This document shows, piece by piece, positions 34,751 through 49,700 of a stretch of DNA of 64,000 bases. This stretch comes from Phoronis australis (Eukaryota > Phoronida > Phoronidae): the NCBI GenBank assembly GCA_002633005.1, contig NMRA01001023.1, forward strand, positions 1 through 64,000. Reading direction: 5' to 3'. Position 1 is the first letter of the stretch, and the number at the start of each line of letters is the position of its first letter. Both the position numbers and the translations under genes were made by a program. The notes under the pieces are model-generated. The model searched no databases. It worked only from the letters and a program-made list of their open reading frames with translations, and had not been told where the DNA came from.

Positions 34751-37700
34751 TCATAATGTTGCCGACTTGAGATAGTTTACTAGACACAGGTTCTGATTAA
34801 ACATGGTCTGAAGATGATCCCACGCACAACTCTGGTGGGGCACTAGTTTCCTGGCTTCCTCCAACAGCACGGCCTCCTGGGAAATTAGGTCTCCAAACAC
34901 CTGTAATAAGAACAGAAGTAATGGTAGTTGTTATGACGACGACGACGGCGGTGATGACGACCACGACGACCAAGAAGGTTTCCACTTGTATTGCCTTTTT
35001 GTTTATGTAACAGACAAAATCGACACCCATAGCTTACACGGGTTCTCCATGTATTTAAAAATTAAATTACATATTACGCACTTAAAGCTCTCAGTGTAAC
35101 GTTCTACATTGTTATGCATGTTCTACTTGAAGTAACCCTGATCACCTGTCTCACATCTTAGTCGTATGTTTTTCTAACCATTTGGTTATTAAACTTGTAT
35201 CAACGGTCTCCGTGTTTAATTCTTTATGAAATACTAAAATTTTATTTACGTTTTTAAATAAACTTGCATTGTATCTTATTTCATAGTAGACGTATTTTTT
35301 TTCTGTTGTTATCTATATCGTTCTTCTTAATTGTTAATATCTGTTTAATTTACTGTTACTCGGTGGTCAGCAATTAGCGGCCTGTGCCTTTACTGGCCAC
35401 TCAGCCACATAACAATGCATGTTTTTATACGATTTAAAAAATAAAAGTTAATTCTCTCTCTCTTTCTCTGACCAATGGCAAAAAATAAGAAAATTTTCCA
35501 GGTGACATGGCATTCATCAAATAAATAGGCTTATGTGATAGAAATATTCTTTGTGTTGTAAACTTCAATTGCAAGGAAAGTTTATTTGCATGAATGATGT
35601 CAAAATAATGACAAAAAGAGATGCAAATAGAGGAAACTGGAAATCAATGTGAGGAAACCAAAAAGAGGAAAATTCCATGCCCTGCTTCACAGATAAATTT
35701 CCAGTGACTGTTTAACTTGAATACAATTTTGAATAAATAAGGTCAAGAAGAAACACCGAAATAAAACGAATCAATATGCCCTGTGGCCCCATGACACTGC
35801 TGACACCAATAGATGGCGGTGCACAACGCTGACCTTGATAAAAAGACCCAGAACCACTTGGATAAATTCAAAATTTGTCTTCCTGGTCAGTTGATGTCGA
35901 ACAAACTGTAGGAAGTTGACCAGTAGCTGGACAGAGCCACCACCCTCTGGACCCAGCATTCGTATTTCAGCATCCAGTCGTGATGGGCCCAGGTCTTTAA
36001 TGAAGTTCAACAGAACACCATCTGTAACAGACAATGAGGACAACTACTATGCTATACTGATACTGCAGATAACAACTAATTACTTGGACAAAATTCAGAA
36101 ATGAGAGACTCTAGCATGCCCCAACGGTAACCTCAAACACTTTTGTTCAATATAAATATCCAAGATGAAATGTCAATAACACAATTGCAGTTTTCTGTAT
36201 TGTCCTTTTATGCACCTTTTTAGTTTTCCATGAAATCCCCGAAAATCCCAATTTCGGATCACCCTTCATGCTTAAGTGGAAATTCCTAGCGTTTTAATAG
36301 GAGAAGACTGAGAGAACAGACATCTTTGAAACATGAAACTAGCCAAATTTGGCATACAATATAAAAATTCTGAAAAGAGACAAATGATTCAAGAGACAAA
36401 AGTGTTACACATTTACAAGCATCAATATGGGTTACACACGATCCCTTATTCATATGGCTTTTCCGCTGAAGCACCCTCACTAGACTACCATTTATAGTTC
36501 GCATTAATGAACAATCCTTATTAAGAGAGGCTATTGAAGTCGGTAATGGGACAAACAATGGCTGGTGATTTGATTACAAATGGAAAAACTACACCAAATT
36601 ATGCTTTAACTGTACATCAAGATGAGCCTCATACACAACTCACCAGTTGGGTCCTGCTGTAGCAGTCGTCCTAACTCTGACAACGGCTGGCTCAGATTGG
36701 TCTTCAAAACATGTGAATCCTATAACACCAAACCGGTGTTAATTACATAGTGGACAGAATTACATGGACCTGAGCTTGTTCAAAAGGAAATTACAAACAT
36801 AATTCTAAAACTCTTGCGTAGCAGACAGGGTCATTTTCTTATTTTAGCTAAATCTCACTACCTTTGGATGATGTCTACAACAGTATGTCCATATCCAAAA
36901 AACAGCGGATTTTTCAAAAGAAAAACAATTTTTTGTTCAAGTGATTTGCATATGTAACTGCATTCACCTAAGCTTCACAGACAGGCGCAGGCAGCCATGC
37001 ATCACATAAGTACTTGTCTAAAACTGTTTGGCAAGCCCATTTTAGACTCTCAGGACAGTTCATTTCAATACTTAATGTTGTATTAAAAAGACTACATCCA
37101 CTGCCAAGCTTCTACATACAGGCGTACGGGCCTAAATATGCACATATATGGGAACTACTTAATTTCTTATGATACTGAAGGTTTTTCATGGCGCACCTGC
37201 AAAAACATTTAAACTGGAAAATATCACTCTCAAGACTTTAAAATATATTTAGGCCTGCAGAATATTGCCGCAGGACTAAACCAATGTGTACCTGCTTTTC
37301 TTCGTTGTCTTCAATCGGGGCAAACTTTGGCTGTAGCCCGGGAATTGTGGGTAGAAAAAATGGTGCCAACTTTGGTACTTTAGGTGGCTCCTTAGGCTTG
37401 TTTTTCAACTACAAGAAAATTTTGTTATGTTCTGAAACTAATGTGAAATACATGTTTTTTAATAAAGCACCACTAACAGTGAAGATGAGGCCATAACAGC
37501 GGAGAGCAAATTTTAACAACGGTCTTGAGATAAGGATCTTCGCAGAATGTGAATGGCTGGTACTTCAACTTGAGCTCATATAGACAGAAACACATTTGAC
37601 TGGTTAGTAGGTTCATAGACTTCCATCCCTGGAATGCCAGATTCGATCTTGTGCTGGAGAGGTTATGCCGTCCATGGGTGGCATTTGCTTGCGTTCGTTT

Positions 37701-40700
37701 GTTCAGGTGTTAGTTCTTTACTGTCACTAAAACCTTTTGAAACTATGACAATTTTAACCGCATTGCATAAAAGTCATATCATTAGAAAACTATTCATAAA
37801 TTCTTGATGGTGTATGATTATACAAGAAGCAAAAAAAATAATTAAATTAATAAATAATTATCATTTTGCAAACCTCACAGGTTTAAAAAACACCAAGTGT
37901 TACCAAAATGCAAAAAAAATAACAAGGTGCTTCAGTAATGTAAAAAGAAAATGAACCAGAGGTTGTAACTTTAATGATTCAAAAAGATTTTTACCCTACC
38001 AAGACAAAGAATTTAGAACATGGATCCCTCACAGTTGCTGTGATGAATTGTAAGGCATACATCTTGGACTGTTGGTGCCATTTGACACACAGTTCTTCAG
38101 TAAAAAATTCAGGATGCAGTGACATTTACACAAAATGTGATAAACTAATTGCTTCAACTATCTGTCTGAAATTTGCAGATAAAGGGTTTCTGATAGATAA
38201 AAAATGAGCAAACATCTAGTGTGTAGCTTTGAAACGTACTGTTGATAGATCATGATAGCACAGTTGGTAGTGAAGGACTTTTTACAGTAGTTTATAAATC
38301 AACTCAATTCTTCAGAAAGTAAAAACTAGTGATCCTGATACACACCGCAGTAGTGTGTTTTGTCATAAACGAGACACTGGAACTCATTTTACGACTGTTA
38401 TGTTATGAAAGAAAGTGGACTCTGGAAAATGATAATATTCATGACAAAGAGACAATGTCATTTTGTACACACCTGTTAGTGGGGCCTAAACTTATCATTA
38501 AAATTGCAGAACAAATATTCAAAACCAAATGTCACTTCTTTCTGTAAAATGCAGTAACCTGATCTCAAAACTCCAAAATGTCTTGTTGAAAAACTCTTAG
38601 CATGTAGTTTGATAGGTTGTCGAAAGTAGTTCTAAGTTGAGCTGAAAAGGTATCAGAAGCCAGGTTATTCCAGGCATCCAATCAGGGCTAAGAGCAAGAG
38701 GGGTACGAAGAATGACCGGGTTGGTTGAGTAATTTTGTTGGCACATCGCTGGTTGTCTATCTGGAACCGAGCCCTACGAGTCTCGCTTGATGAACAAAAA
38801 TGACAAAATGAAAATGAAGTAATAAAATTAGGCTTGATTTCATAACTACAACACTCAGTCGAGTGGACAGCCAGAAATTCACAGTGTGAGTTTTCGCAGG
38901 TAGTTTCGGGGTCGCAAGCTCTAATAATAGAACACACTGGTCATGTGTGGGAGCTGGCATACCAGGGCTAGAGTTATATGGTAGGAGGAAAGGCCGTCCT
39001 GCCCCATGTTGCCAAATACACCTGCCTAAAGAGGGTGCTAGAGTTTTGCACGTCATGTCCTACCTTGATGAGGTCAAGTGAGAGGAGACTAAGCCACCTG
39101 GAACTAGGCAGTAGAGAGAGAGTGACCAACTCACTGGCCAGTTGGTCGGGCGACTTGTACTCGTCCACAAGTACCTCGACATGGGTGGTGTCAGGCTCGA
39201 ACTGCTTGTCATCTGAAGAAATAAGAATGGAGTGAAGACGTTTGACAAACTTCAGCTAAAGTTTACCTCCTTACTTGGTGAAGCATATATTTTCCATTAA
39301 GATTTCATCAACAAATGAATTGATGCATAGTGAAACTCCAAAATAATTATCAACAAAGTAAATCCTACTTTTTAATACTCATGGATTAAATTTTTTTATA
39401 TGTGACTTTTTGTCTAGCTCAGGTTAAGATATTATACCCATTGACTCCACCTCTACACACGCAAGTGTGACCCAGCAGTTCAACCAATTCAGCACACTAA
39501 CTATCTCTATAGCTTGAACTCTGAAACCCATGGGTGACAGCACTAGCAAAATATTCCTAATTGCTAACAAGCAACTTACTAAACAACCATCACTTTAACT
39601 TATCATTTCAGCACAGACAGCTGTATAACCCAGATCCAGAACTGGTTTGCTAACTAAAGCAGTACGTGCATTTACTAACAGCTATTATAGTTACCAAAAT
39701 GTAGGTCTCAAGCCACCCAGTAACTTCATAATGTATTGAGGACAGCATCGGATGAGAGTATAGAAAACATCACAAGACAAACTAGTTCCCACGTTACCAG
39801 AGTTACGGCTGGTAGTATTTTACATAAACCCATCGAAGAAGATGAAAGGTGTCTGTGCACTAGGAATATGGGTAAATTTTCAATGCAACATATAAGTCTT
39901 ATTTCTCAATATATTATTAATACAGTTTAAAATATTCACCAATACCTTCAGCTTGTGAGCTTGTGCTGGGTAATTCAAGCACTTGGGGCTCAAAGTCTGC
40001 TGGCAGAGCAGCCAGGGGCACGTGACTGTACAGCGTCTTATTGGACCAGAGGTAGACGGAGAGGTCATCCACGTGACAAGTGACCAAAAACTCTGATGTA
40101 GGGGACATGACAAGGCTAGTGACAGGTACGTCTGTCAGGAAGCAGTCGATGAGCGCGCCGGACGGCAGGTTCCACACACGTACTGTACAGTTCATGCAGG
40201 ACGACACCAGCCAATGAGAGTTGGGGCTGAATGCCTGTTGAGTTTTATAATTAAAACAGATGTAGTTGCACACAAGTGACACAGCAATCACTAGGAGAAA
40301 GTTGAAAATTATAACTGAGATGCATCATGATTTTCATTTTCAACTTTCTTCTGTTACTATGGCCACAAACTAGTGTTCCAGCAATCACTCTTCCTTAACA
40401 AACAAAATGAAAGTTAACAGACAATTTTTTATTACAAAAGGGCTTCTTTATCAATGCATAAGTGTAAGGAATTCAAATTTTACAAATGTTCAGGTAAATA
40501 TAAGATTGAATTATAATTAAATTCACACAATGACACCTGCTTTTTCACAATAGACCTCGCTAATTAACGTCTAAGACAGAAAGGTGACAATTTTTGCCCC
40601 TGTTGCAGTCACAACTGTGGAATCTCTCACCAGTTCTGTGAGGTCCACCATTGGGAAACCCACATCGGGTCCTATAAATTCTGAGTTTGCAGCTGCGTGT

Positions 40701-43700
40701 AAAGACAAAATCATCACAAGTCGAGTAACAATTGGACCCACGCATCGAGTCAATGAAAAACCAAAGGAGAAAAAACCAGGACAAAACCACGAGCAATAAA
40801 TAATAAGCTGGGAAGGTCAAAGGTCGTAGTGCTACGTACCAAATCTGTGACACGATTACTGTGGCCAGAGAATTTCCTGATGATGTTTCGAGTTTCAATG
40901 TCCACAACACTGATGGTATAGTTGGAGAGAGCTACAGCCAGCATGCAGCTTTAAGACAAGAAAATAACATCTTGAGGCAGGGGGAATCTCATGGAGTGGA
41001 AAAATCAACACGACCTTTGGACATTTTTCATAGTGCTGTTGTGTTAACCCAACATAAGTGTCTATTATTGTATATTCTTGTACATAAATGTTTACATGGA
41101 ATAACTGTATAATCCTAATTTTCACTTGATAACCACATCATTAAGGTTAAAGGTTTGACATTTTACTCAAAACTTCAAGTTTTAACTCGCATTCGCAGCT
41201 CGAATATAGGGGTCGTCCAGTGTGACCTTGGACTAGAAACTCACACGTATACACCACAATGTACTTGAGCACAGACAAATAGACAAATATTGTAGAACGG
41301 AAAATGCCAAAAAATTCATATTCCATTTCAAGTACTAAGATTAGGCTACGTCCCCATGACCTGAAATCCAAACTTTTAATGACAATTAAGTTTCTATATT
41401 TCAACTGTTCTATTCAAGATGACTGTTATACCTAGCAAACACTGAGGAAACACCAAAGTAAGACTGTAAACGTGTTTAGGGTAAGGTATAGATTCGTTTC
41501 ATATCATTTTTTATAGCTTAAAGTGAATATAAAAACTGTGGGATGACTCCGTACACTTTGAGACTTAATAAGAAAATCTCATTTGAAAAAAATTGCCTTA
41601 AACACAGATGAGTGTCTCGCTAAACTTAGCACTTGACAATGATCCCAGGAGGCAGTGTGACCTAGTGGCATAAGTATCTGCTTTAATTACTCAAGGCCGT
41701 GGATTGGAGTCCCACAGGAGCACACTGCTAGACCCTTGAGTCAGGTCTCTAGCTCCTCAGCTCGGTTTTAACTATATGTTAATAAAGCATTGAAATATTT
41801 TCAGGTGATCAGTGCAATGGGTTCACCTGAACGGCCTGTGCATGTCTGGTACGAAGACCGCAAGCAATTATTTTTTATTGAATGATCCAAGCATTAAGGC
41901 CCACTTTTGAAATCTTGATCTCAATTTGTAGGTTCAATATAAAGGTCATCCAGTGTGAGAGTGAATTAGATAGTTTACACCCTCTGTCCATTGGTTAGGC
42001 TATAAAAGCATACTAGGTTCTTGTCTGCACCAGGGCTCACTTTGAAAACGGCGCCTTACTGGGAAAAAGCTACCTGCCTGTATCAATTTCAGCCAAAGTC
42101 TTGAATGCCAGGCGAACGCATGCAAGCAAGGTTTCAAATGCCACAACTTTTCGAGTTAGCCAAAATCACACGATGACACACACAGTTTCATAACAACTGA
42201 CTCAAGTCTAAGTCAAAAATTTAGTCTTAGAATTTGCACAACTATTTCTGAAAAATAATTAAATTTTACTTGAGCAAAAATACAAAGACTCTGAGAACAT
42301 ACACCTGTCTATTACTTAGTGAAATAATTTAATTATTTCTAGACCATGATGAACTCACAACTACATTGCAAAACCATTATTCAGCAACTGTAAAATGGAA
42401 AAGTTAGATGACAGACTACAGTACATGGACCGCTAACTCTGTATATTTTCAATGGACGAAATCCGTGATCTTACACATAAGCCGTGACGGCACTATTCAC
42501 TAGCAACACCTGGCAAAATAAGCAAGTTTTACTTCTGGCAAGTATGTCGTCTGCTTTTGCGTGGTCGGGTGCCAAAAGTACTCATGATACCAACAGTTCT
42601 GTTATTGGAAGACTTTGAACAGCGTTTCAATGCCGAAATGTTTTCCCCGTTGTACTGGACCGTAAAATAGAAGCGGGAATTTCCCATCACAATACACGAA
42701 CAGGAAACTGAAATTGGTAATTTAGGAGAGTGGCACCTCCTATAGGACAGTATGCAAGAAAATGTCGGAGTTGCGAATCTGTTGTCTAAATCTATGGTTA
42801 GACCAAATTCCTATCTAAGTCTTAAGTATTTGTTCATGAAACACATTCAAGGACCAACAACTCTTCCTTCTGGCTTCCATACCACATTTCATAATGAGTA
42901 CTTTTATATTCAGACCATTCGACAGTGCAACGACTTGCCAATTCGTCTAAAGGGGGTTTGATGGTTATGATGACTTCAAACACACACTCATCAGATAGCT
43001 GTCCCTACCCTCCTTTTCAGTCATATCATTGTAAATACCATATAAAGGTTTTAATTTATTTTTAATTCAGTTTGTAAAATATTCCTTTTAATTTAATGTA
43101 ACTTAATTTAATCTATCTTTAGTTAATCAATTTTTGTTTGCTTTGACAGGAACATGCTGTATATTTACCTTTGGCTAAAGCATGTTTGTATTTTATCCTC
43201 TATATATAAAGTTCATTATTATATTTATAATTATAATTATTATTATTATTACATATCAAACAAAAGTAAACTAATTTCATGTTCTAACCTGTCTCGATGA
43301 AGACACATATGCTCCGCTGGACACCCCAGTTTCACCGCGTCCAGCAGTTGTTTACTTTTGAACTTCCAAAACTTTAGCTGACCGTCACCGCCCAGTGAGA
43401 CTGTCAGTTGATTCAGGCCATCCACCACAACATCCCGGACACAGCTGTCGTGAGCTGTCAGAGAACATAGGTCGATTAGGAGAGAACACACAGCTGACAA
43501 ATAACTGGCAATTGCTATTAAAAGGTCATTAGGTCACGTGATGTGGCGTGCTGGCAAGATTTAAATGTTTGCAACATATTGAAAGGAAGTTATGTGAAAT
43601 AAGTAATATGTTACTGTATTCAGAGCAAGAAAATATATTTTATAAAATGTCTTTTTCAAACAAAGACTAAAACTTGTTCATATTAAATAACATGTCTTTA

Positions 43701-46700
43701 CAAGTTCAACAATTAATTAGTTTAGCTTACAACTATTTTCATGCTTCTGCCCTCTCAGTGCACAATAATGAAATATAATTAGAGTAATTATTAACACACA
43801 CAATAACAGTAATTTATACTTCAACGCAGAGAGACATTAAAACTCAACAACTTCAGGACCATTATATGTTCAAGAGAAAAATAACACTACACAGTAAAGC
43901 CAGTAGATAGTTACAACCTTTGGGATTGCCATAGGCTCCCCTGTGTATTCCTGATTGGATGTTGTAGCAGTCCATGTGACCTGTGTTGTAGCCAATGATG
44001 ACAAAGTTACCACAGGAGGTGATGGCCACACACTGTCAACAATGAAGAANNNNNNNNNNNNNNNNNNNNNNNNNNNNNNNNNNNNNNNNNNNNNNNNNNN
44101 NNNNNNNNNNNNNNNNNNNNNNNNNNNNNNNNNNNNNNNNNNNNNNNNNNNNNNNNNNNNNNNNNNNNNNNNNNNNNNNNNNNNNNNNNNNNNNNNNNNN
44201 NNNNNNNNNNNNNNNNNNNNNNNNNNNNNNNNNNNNNNNNNNNNNNNNNNNNNNNNNNNNNNNNNNNNNNNNNNNNNNNNNNNNNNNNNNNNNNNNNNNN
44301 NNNNNNNNNNNNNNNNNNNNNNNNNNNNNNNNNNNNNNNNNNNNNNNNNNNNNNNNNNNNNNNNNNNNNNNNNNNNNNNNNNNNNNNNNNNNNNNNNNNN
44401 NNNNNNNNNNNNNNNNNNNNNNNNNNNNNNNNNNNNNNNNNNNNNNNNNNNNNNNNNNNNNNNNNNNNNNNNNNNNNNNNNNNNNNNNNNNNNNNNNNNN
44501 NNNNNNNNNNNNNNNNNNNNNNNNNNNNNNNNNNNNNNNNNNNNNNNNNNNNNNNNNNNNNNNNNNNNNNNNNNNNNNNNNNNNNNNNNNNNNNNNNNNN
44601 NNNNNNNNNNNNNNNNNNNNNNNNNNNNNNNNNNNNNNNNNNNNNNNNNNNNNNNNNNNNNNNNNNNNNNNNNNNNNNNNNNNNNNNNNNNNNNNNNNNN
44701 NNNNNNNNNNNNNNNNNNNNNNNNNNNNNNNNNNNNNNNNNNNNNNNNNNNNNNNNNNNNNNNNNNNNNNNNNNNNNNNNNNNNNNNNNNNNNNNNNNNN
44801 NNNNNNNNNNNNNNNNNNNNNNNNNNNNNNNNNNNNNNNNNNNNNNNNNNNNNNNNNNNNNNNNNNNNNNNNNNNNNNNNNNNNNNNNNNNNNNNNNNNN
44901 NNNNNNNNNNNNNNNNNNNNNNNNNNNNNNNNNNNNNNNNNNNNNNNNNNNNNNNNNNNNGGCCCAAATCATAACCAGCCTTGAAATGGTCAATGTGAAC
45001 CTTTCCCCGACAAAAATCGGGACTAAAAAAAAAAAAAAAATACCATCAGTAGCATGCGTCTGCGTCCTTTTAGCTCGCCCGTCCACTCCCAACCCACACA
45101 TTTTTGGCTGCAGAGCGGTAGTATTTGTTGCCGCGCTTAACAATAACACGCGACGCCATTGAAAACCCCACCACGCTGTCCCAGATGCCTCGGCAATGTT
45201 GACAATTTACGTTTCTCCGAAACAAAAAGAGCAACTTCCACTTTTCGAGGTGAACGTCGTCTGCAACGCCGCGGTAAGAAAGGAAATTGCCGCTGAAATT
45301 TTATATCAAATCCGATTTTTTTTACGCGGAAATATTATATAAAAAGCGGAAAGCACATTTGAAAAAAGTGGAAATCCGCGTTTCCGCGGAAAATTCCAAG
45401 CCCTGAGGACTTCAATTGTTGCAGGATTGCAAAAAATGTCTTTTTCAAGTGATGTATTCTATGCATAATTACCCAGTGCAAATTTCTTTTGTAATTAAGC
45501 CTGACCACCCCTGCCTTTCTGCTCCAACCCAAAGAATTACCTGCGCTCAGGATATTCTGTCCATTGTTACCATGAAATCTAACTTTGCACGGTGGTGCAC
45601 TGTGCCCTGACCTGTGCCTCAGCAGACGGCCCCCACCGTCGGGCTGGTCAAAGATCCACACCTTGGAACAGAAAGGAACATTGCACCAATCCCGCAGACC
45701 AAGAATCAACATAGCATGTAGTTACATGTAGAGATCGTGGTTGGAATCTGACTTCTTTCACACAGCTTAAGATTTTGAAAGGAAATTACATAATTATAAG
45801 CCAGTAGCAGATACTACAATTCTAATATTTTTGTTTTTTGATTACCAACAAATAAAGAATATAATCAATCAAATTTGACAATTATCGGCAATAAATGTTC
45901 GCGAAACAGTTAACATGGTGAGCAGCAAATTGTCAGAAAAACGCAGCTGCAACTTAATTTCGTGGAATCAATAATGCAATTCCAATACCGTTTTTAAGGT
46001 ACTGATCACTTGGAAATAGTAAAACAAAATTTGGTATTAAGCAGAAAAAAAAACATAGAACTTTAGGTTGCTAAAACAGATTTCTCAGTTTTTGAAAACG
46101 GAAAACCATCATTTCTATAAATGGCAAAGAAGACAATTACCAAGTTTCCTTGTACAAAGATGTACGTATGTCTACAGGGATTGACAGGGAACCAAGTTAT
46201 GACTTGGAGAGCAACAGAGCATATGGAGGTAGAAAATAGGGGAAAGCAGGGTTAATTGTTACAACTGGCCTGGCTCTCCCCAACATTTGAGCTCCTCAGG
46301 TGGTTATACTTCAGTAAATAACACAAAATTGATGACATAGTTAGTGTCAAAAAACGTGGAAATTCCTGGCTCCACGAACACAGAACTTTGCAAAATCACT
46401 CTCCAATAATCCAATGATGACAAAAATGCATGCAAATCCTGGCGTGGAAATTACCACTGGGCAATGGCATCAAAATAAGATAACTAAAACCCGGAATATT
46501 TGATGAGGACTAATCATTATCAATATTGTTTTTGACCAGGATAGCAGTGGATCTCCAGCCAAACTTCAATACAATAAGGTAGACACCACTGTCCAAGCTT
46601 GAATAGGGCCATCTAATTTTCAGTTCGATTAATCTGACTAGTAAAGTAAAGATCATTCAAGCATGATGAATTTAGTGAAGTTGAAGAGTTACTAATTGTC

Positions 46701-49700
46701 GCTCACTTGCCTTAACTTTCTGTTTGAAGGGCATTACTTGCCATTAACAATTACTATGCCATACCTTTACAGAGTTATCTGCCGATGATGTGACCAACAG
46801 CGGCTCCGAAGGCAGGCACTTCATCCCCGATACGGCACCCTGGTGAGCATCACGTATCTCGCTCTGAAGACGGCGCTCCTCCAAGTTCCACAGGGCAATA
46901 TGGCCGATGGAGCTGCCAGTAGCCATGATAGGGTGGCCATCTTGAGGCGAGAGAAAACTTCAAAGTAGCATTTTAGCTTGCACCTATCTATAATTTTCCC
47001 AAATTTCTCTACAACTGCTAAGTGTGCATTATGGAAACTCTAAATCTGAAAGCTGATGCACAGATAAATCTTGTGCATATTCATTACATGATCATGTTTC
47101 AAATCTTAGTTTTTTTCTGTAATACACTTGGAGCAGCTTTTAAATACAGCAAGATCGAATACTTAATATTCTTTCACTGTCACTTTCACTATCAATTATT
47201 TTTGCATTTTCCCAGTCATTTTCTTGCGTGATCAGTGAAAGTGACACTAGACAAAGAAGAATAAGGGGATCTATCTGCGTTTGAAAAAAATCCAATGCCA
47301 TGAACAGAGATGATGGCGCATTTAAACTTTCCTGCGTATATAACGTCATCTTGACCCTTAGTACGTCACTGGGTCACACTGAGGAAGGAAGAAAACAACA
47401 TCGACTTTCGAAAAACTTCTGCCATTTAATGATTTTCAGTATTTTTAGAAGAAATTTCTACTATAAATCTTTCCACCTATTATTTTGAATATAGGCTCCT
47501 AGTTTTAAATCCAGAGGCATATTCACAACTAACTACAGTACAACAAAAAGCAAAAGAATAGCACAATTCCTGACCCACCTGTTCTGAATGTAATATTGGT
47601 GACTGGGCCCCAGTCCTGGGTAAATGTCATAACAGTCTCATCGTACTTCAGGTTGTGCAAAACGACGCGACCGTCTTGGAGACCAATAGCAACCACATCG
47701 ACAGCCGGTGCCTGCATACAGTACACATCATATCAATGACAATGTCACTCTTAGGCCGAAATCATACATCATACAACACAGTAACGATCTGGGCAGTAGA
47801 GTACACTGCACATCAAGGTAGTCCATGACAAATGACTTACTACCGTGTCCTGAGAGGGCTGACCTTTTGACCTACTTATGATTCTGATGCAATGGACTAG
47901 GTGTTACAGTGATTTAAAAGGCATCAAGTCAGACAATTCCTTTACTTTAATGCATATACAAGGCATATCTTCACAAAATTCTCAAGACGTGATCTCCATA
48001 TTTTAAATACAATTGAGGAGCTTCCCGAAATTTTTGCACATTTTTGTACCACAAAAATCTGACTCTACTGGCAACAGCTTTAAGACACCCACCTGCTCGA
48101 GAGCGGTGACTGGCTCCGACCAACCACGGAATTCAAACAGTCGCCGGTTCGTACGTATGTTCCACAACTGCAATGCTCCCTGGTGGCTGGCCAACAGGAC
48201 CTTGTTCAGGTAGGTGGTAGGGTGTATCATAGCAGTCACTAGGAATGACGTTGGATCAAACTGGATCTCCAGGTAGAGATCTGCAAAGATGGAATATCTA
48301 GTACGAGGATATCTCCCACTCAAGATTCTGTTTTCATTTTCCATAAGTTTCCAAGGACATCATTTTCATTTTCCATTAACAACAGCACATTTTTCCAGAA
48401 GAATGTTGACATCTTTGCTTAGTGAGTTGCCAAAAATAAATGAATGCATAAACTTGCAATATGACTCATAAAATGAGTTTTTATCTTATGGCAACATTCC
48501 CTAAGTTTTTACTCTATTTTCCCTTTTTATGGAAAAACATTTTTGCCATTTTCCAAGAAGGATGACTAGGAGCCAAGATAGAAAGGATGACACCCACTCC
48601 GTGTTAGCTCTAGACTGGCACACCGAACAACTCGAAAAACGTCACTCGACAACGCCACCTCATTCAGCTCAGTGTGGTCACCGTAAGGAATAACCACATC
48701 CTCCATGTGCTCTTTTACACTGAGAGGAAAACCAACAGCAGACAATGGTGACACTGCACTCAGCCATGAACACATTTGGTTTATAGTACAACGTAAAGAC
48801 GAGCATGCTAAGTATCTGGAAGAATTTTTCAACTATGCAAACGACCTCAAATAAGCCGAAACCCACAATACAGCCATAACTCTTGCCTGGCATCGGAAGG
48901 ACATGGATTAGATGAATTTATGTAAAATGGAAACTGGCAGCAGAGAAGCACGTGAAACCTAACAGCATGAAAACAAGGTTGAAAAAATGCCAGCAGGATG
49001 TTAAAGGCAGCGAGTAGATTCTGTGGACATTATAAAGCACAGAGGGATTTCGCAATGTGACTAGACGAGGGTCAAATTTGTAGAAGGCAATCTTTATGCT
49101 CAATGTGGTTATCAGGTGAAGTTCTTTATCTACTTGCAGTTAAAGGTTAAAGAGACCTATAACAAAGTAGGGTGGCTTCTATACAATGAAAAAACAACTT
49201 CTTTAAGGCAATCACGCCAAACAGATCGCATACTGTGATTCACTACAGTACAAGACAAAAAGAAGCAGACATAACACCACTTTCCACGTCACGACAGCTT
49301 ATTCTGTTATCAGCAAAAATGACTGGTAATAACTATCAGAGCATCAAAATTCTAATTAAAAAATGGCTCAGCCACCTTTCTAACCTTCCTATTAATTCCC
49401 CTTCATTCGTGTTCATCAGGGGAGACTACTCCGCCCAGCAGTCACGACAGGGAATTCCGGGTCATTTTGTTTGAATACTTTTGGTTTGTAATGCGTGTCA
49501 AAAGTTACAAATTGCCACAGCAAACCTTCAGAAGCAATGTCCCAGATCTTCAGACAGCCTGTCGCATCAACGGAGATGAGATGACCGCCAAACGGAAGGA
49601 GCAGGTGAACGTCTGCTTCGTGCCCTTCATAGGTATGACACACCTGGAAAATTAGGTAAACCACTACAGCTTTTGGGCACAAATTTTGTATATTTCACGG

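Noticed and set aside
43870-45149. Long open frames of 339-380 codons
   Set aside because: They are open only because they cross 911 unknown bases.
48566-48832. Minus-strand 88-codon frame (EHMEDVVIPYGDHTEL..) in a WDR36 intron
   Set aside because: The phases of the flanking WDR36 exons already join correctly without it, and I recognise no family. It could be a retrocopy fragment but I cannot support it.
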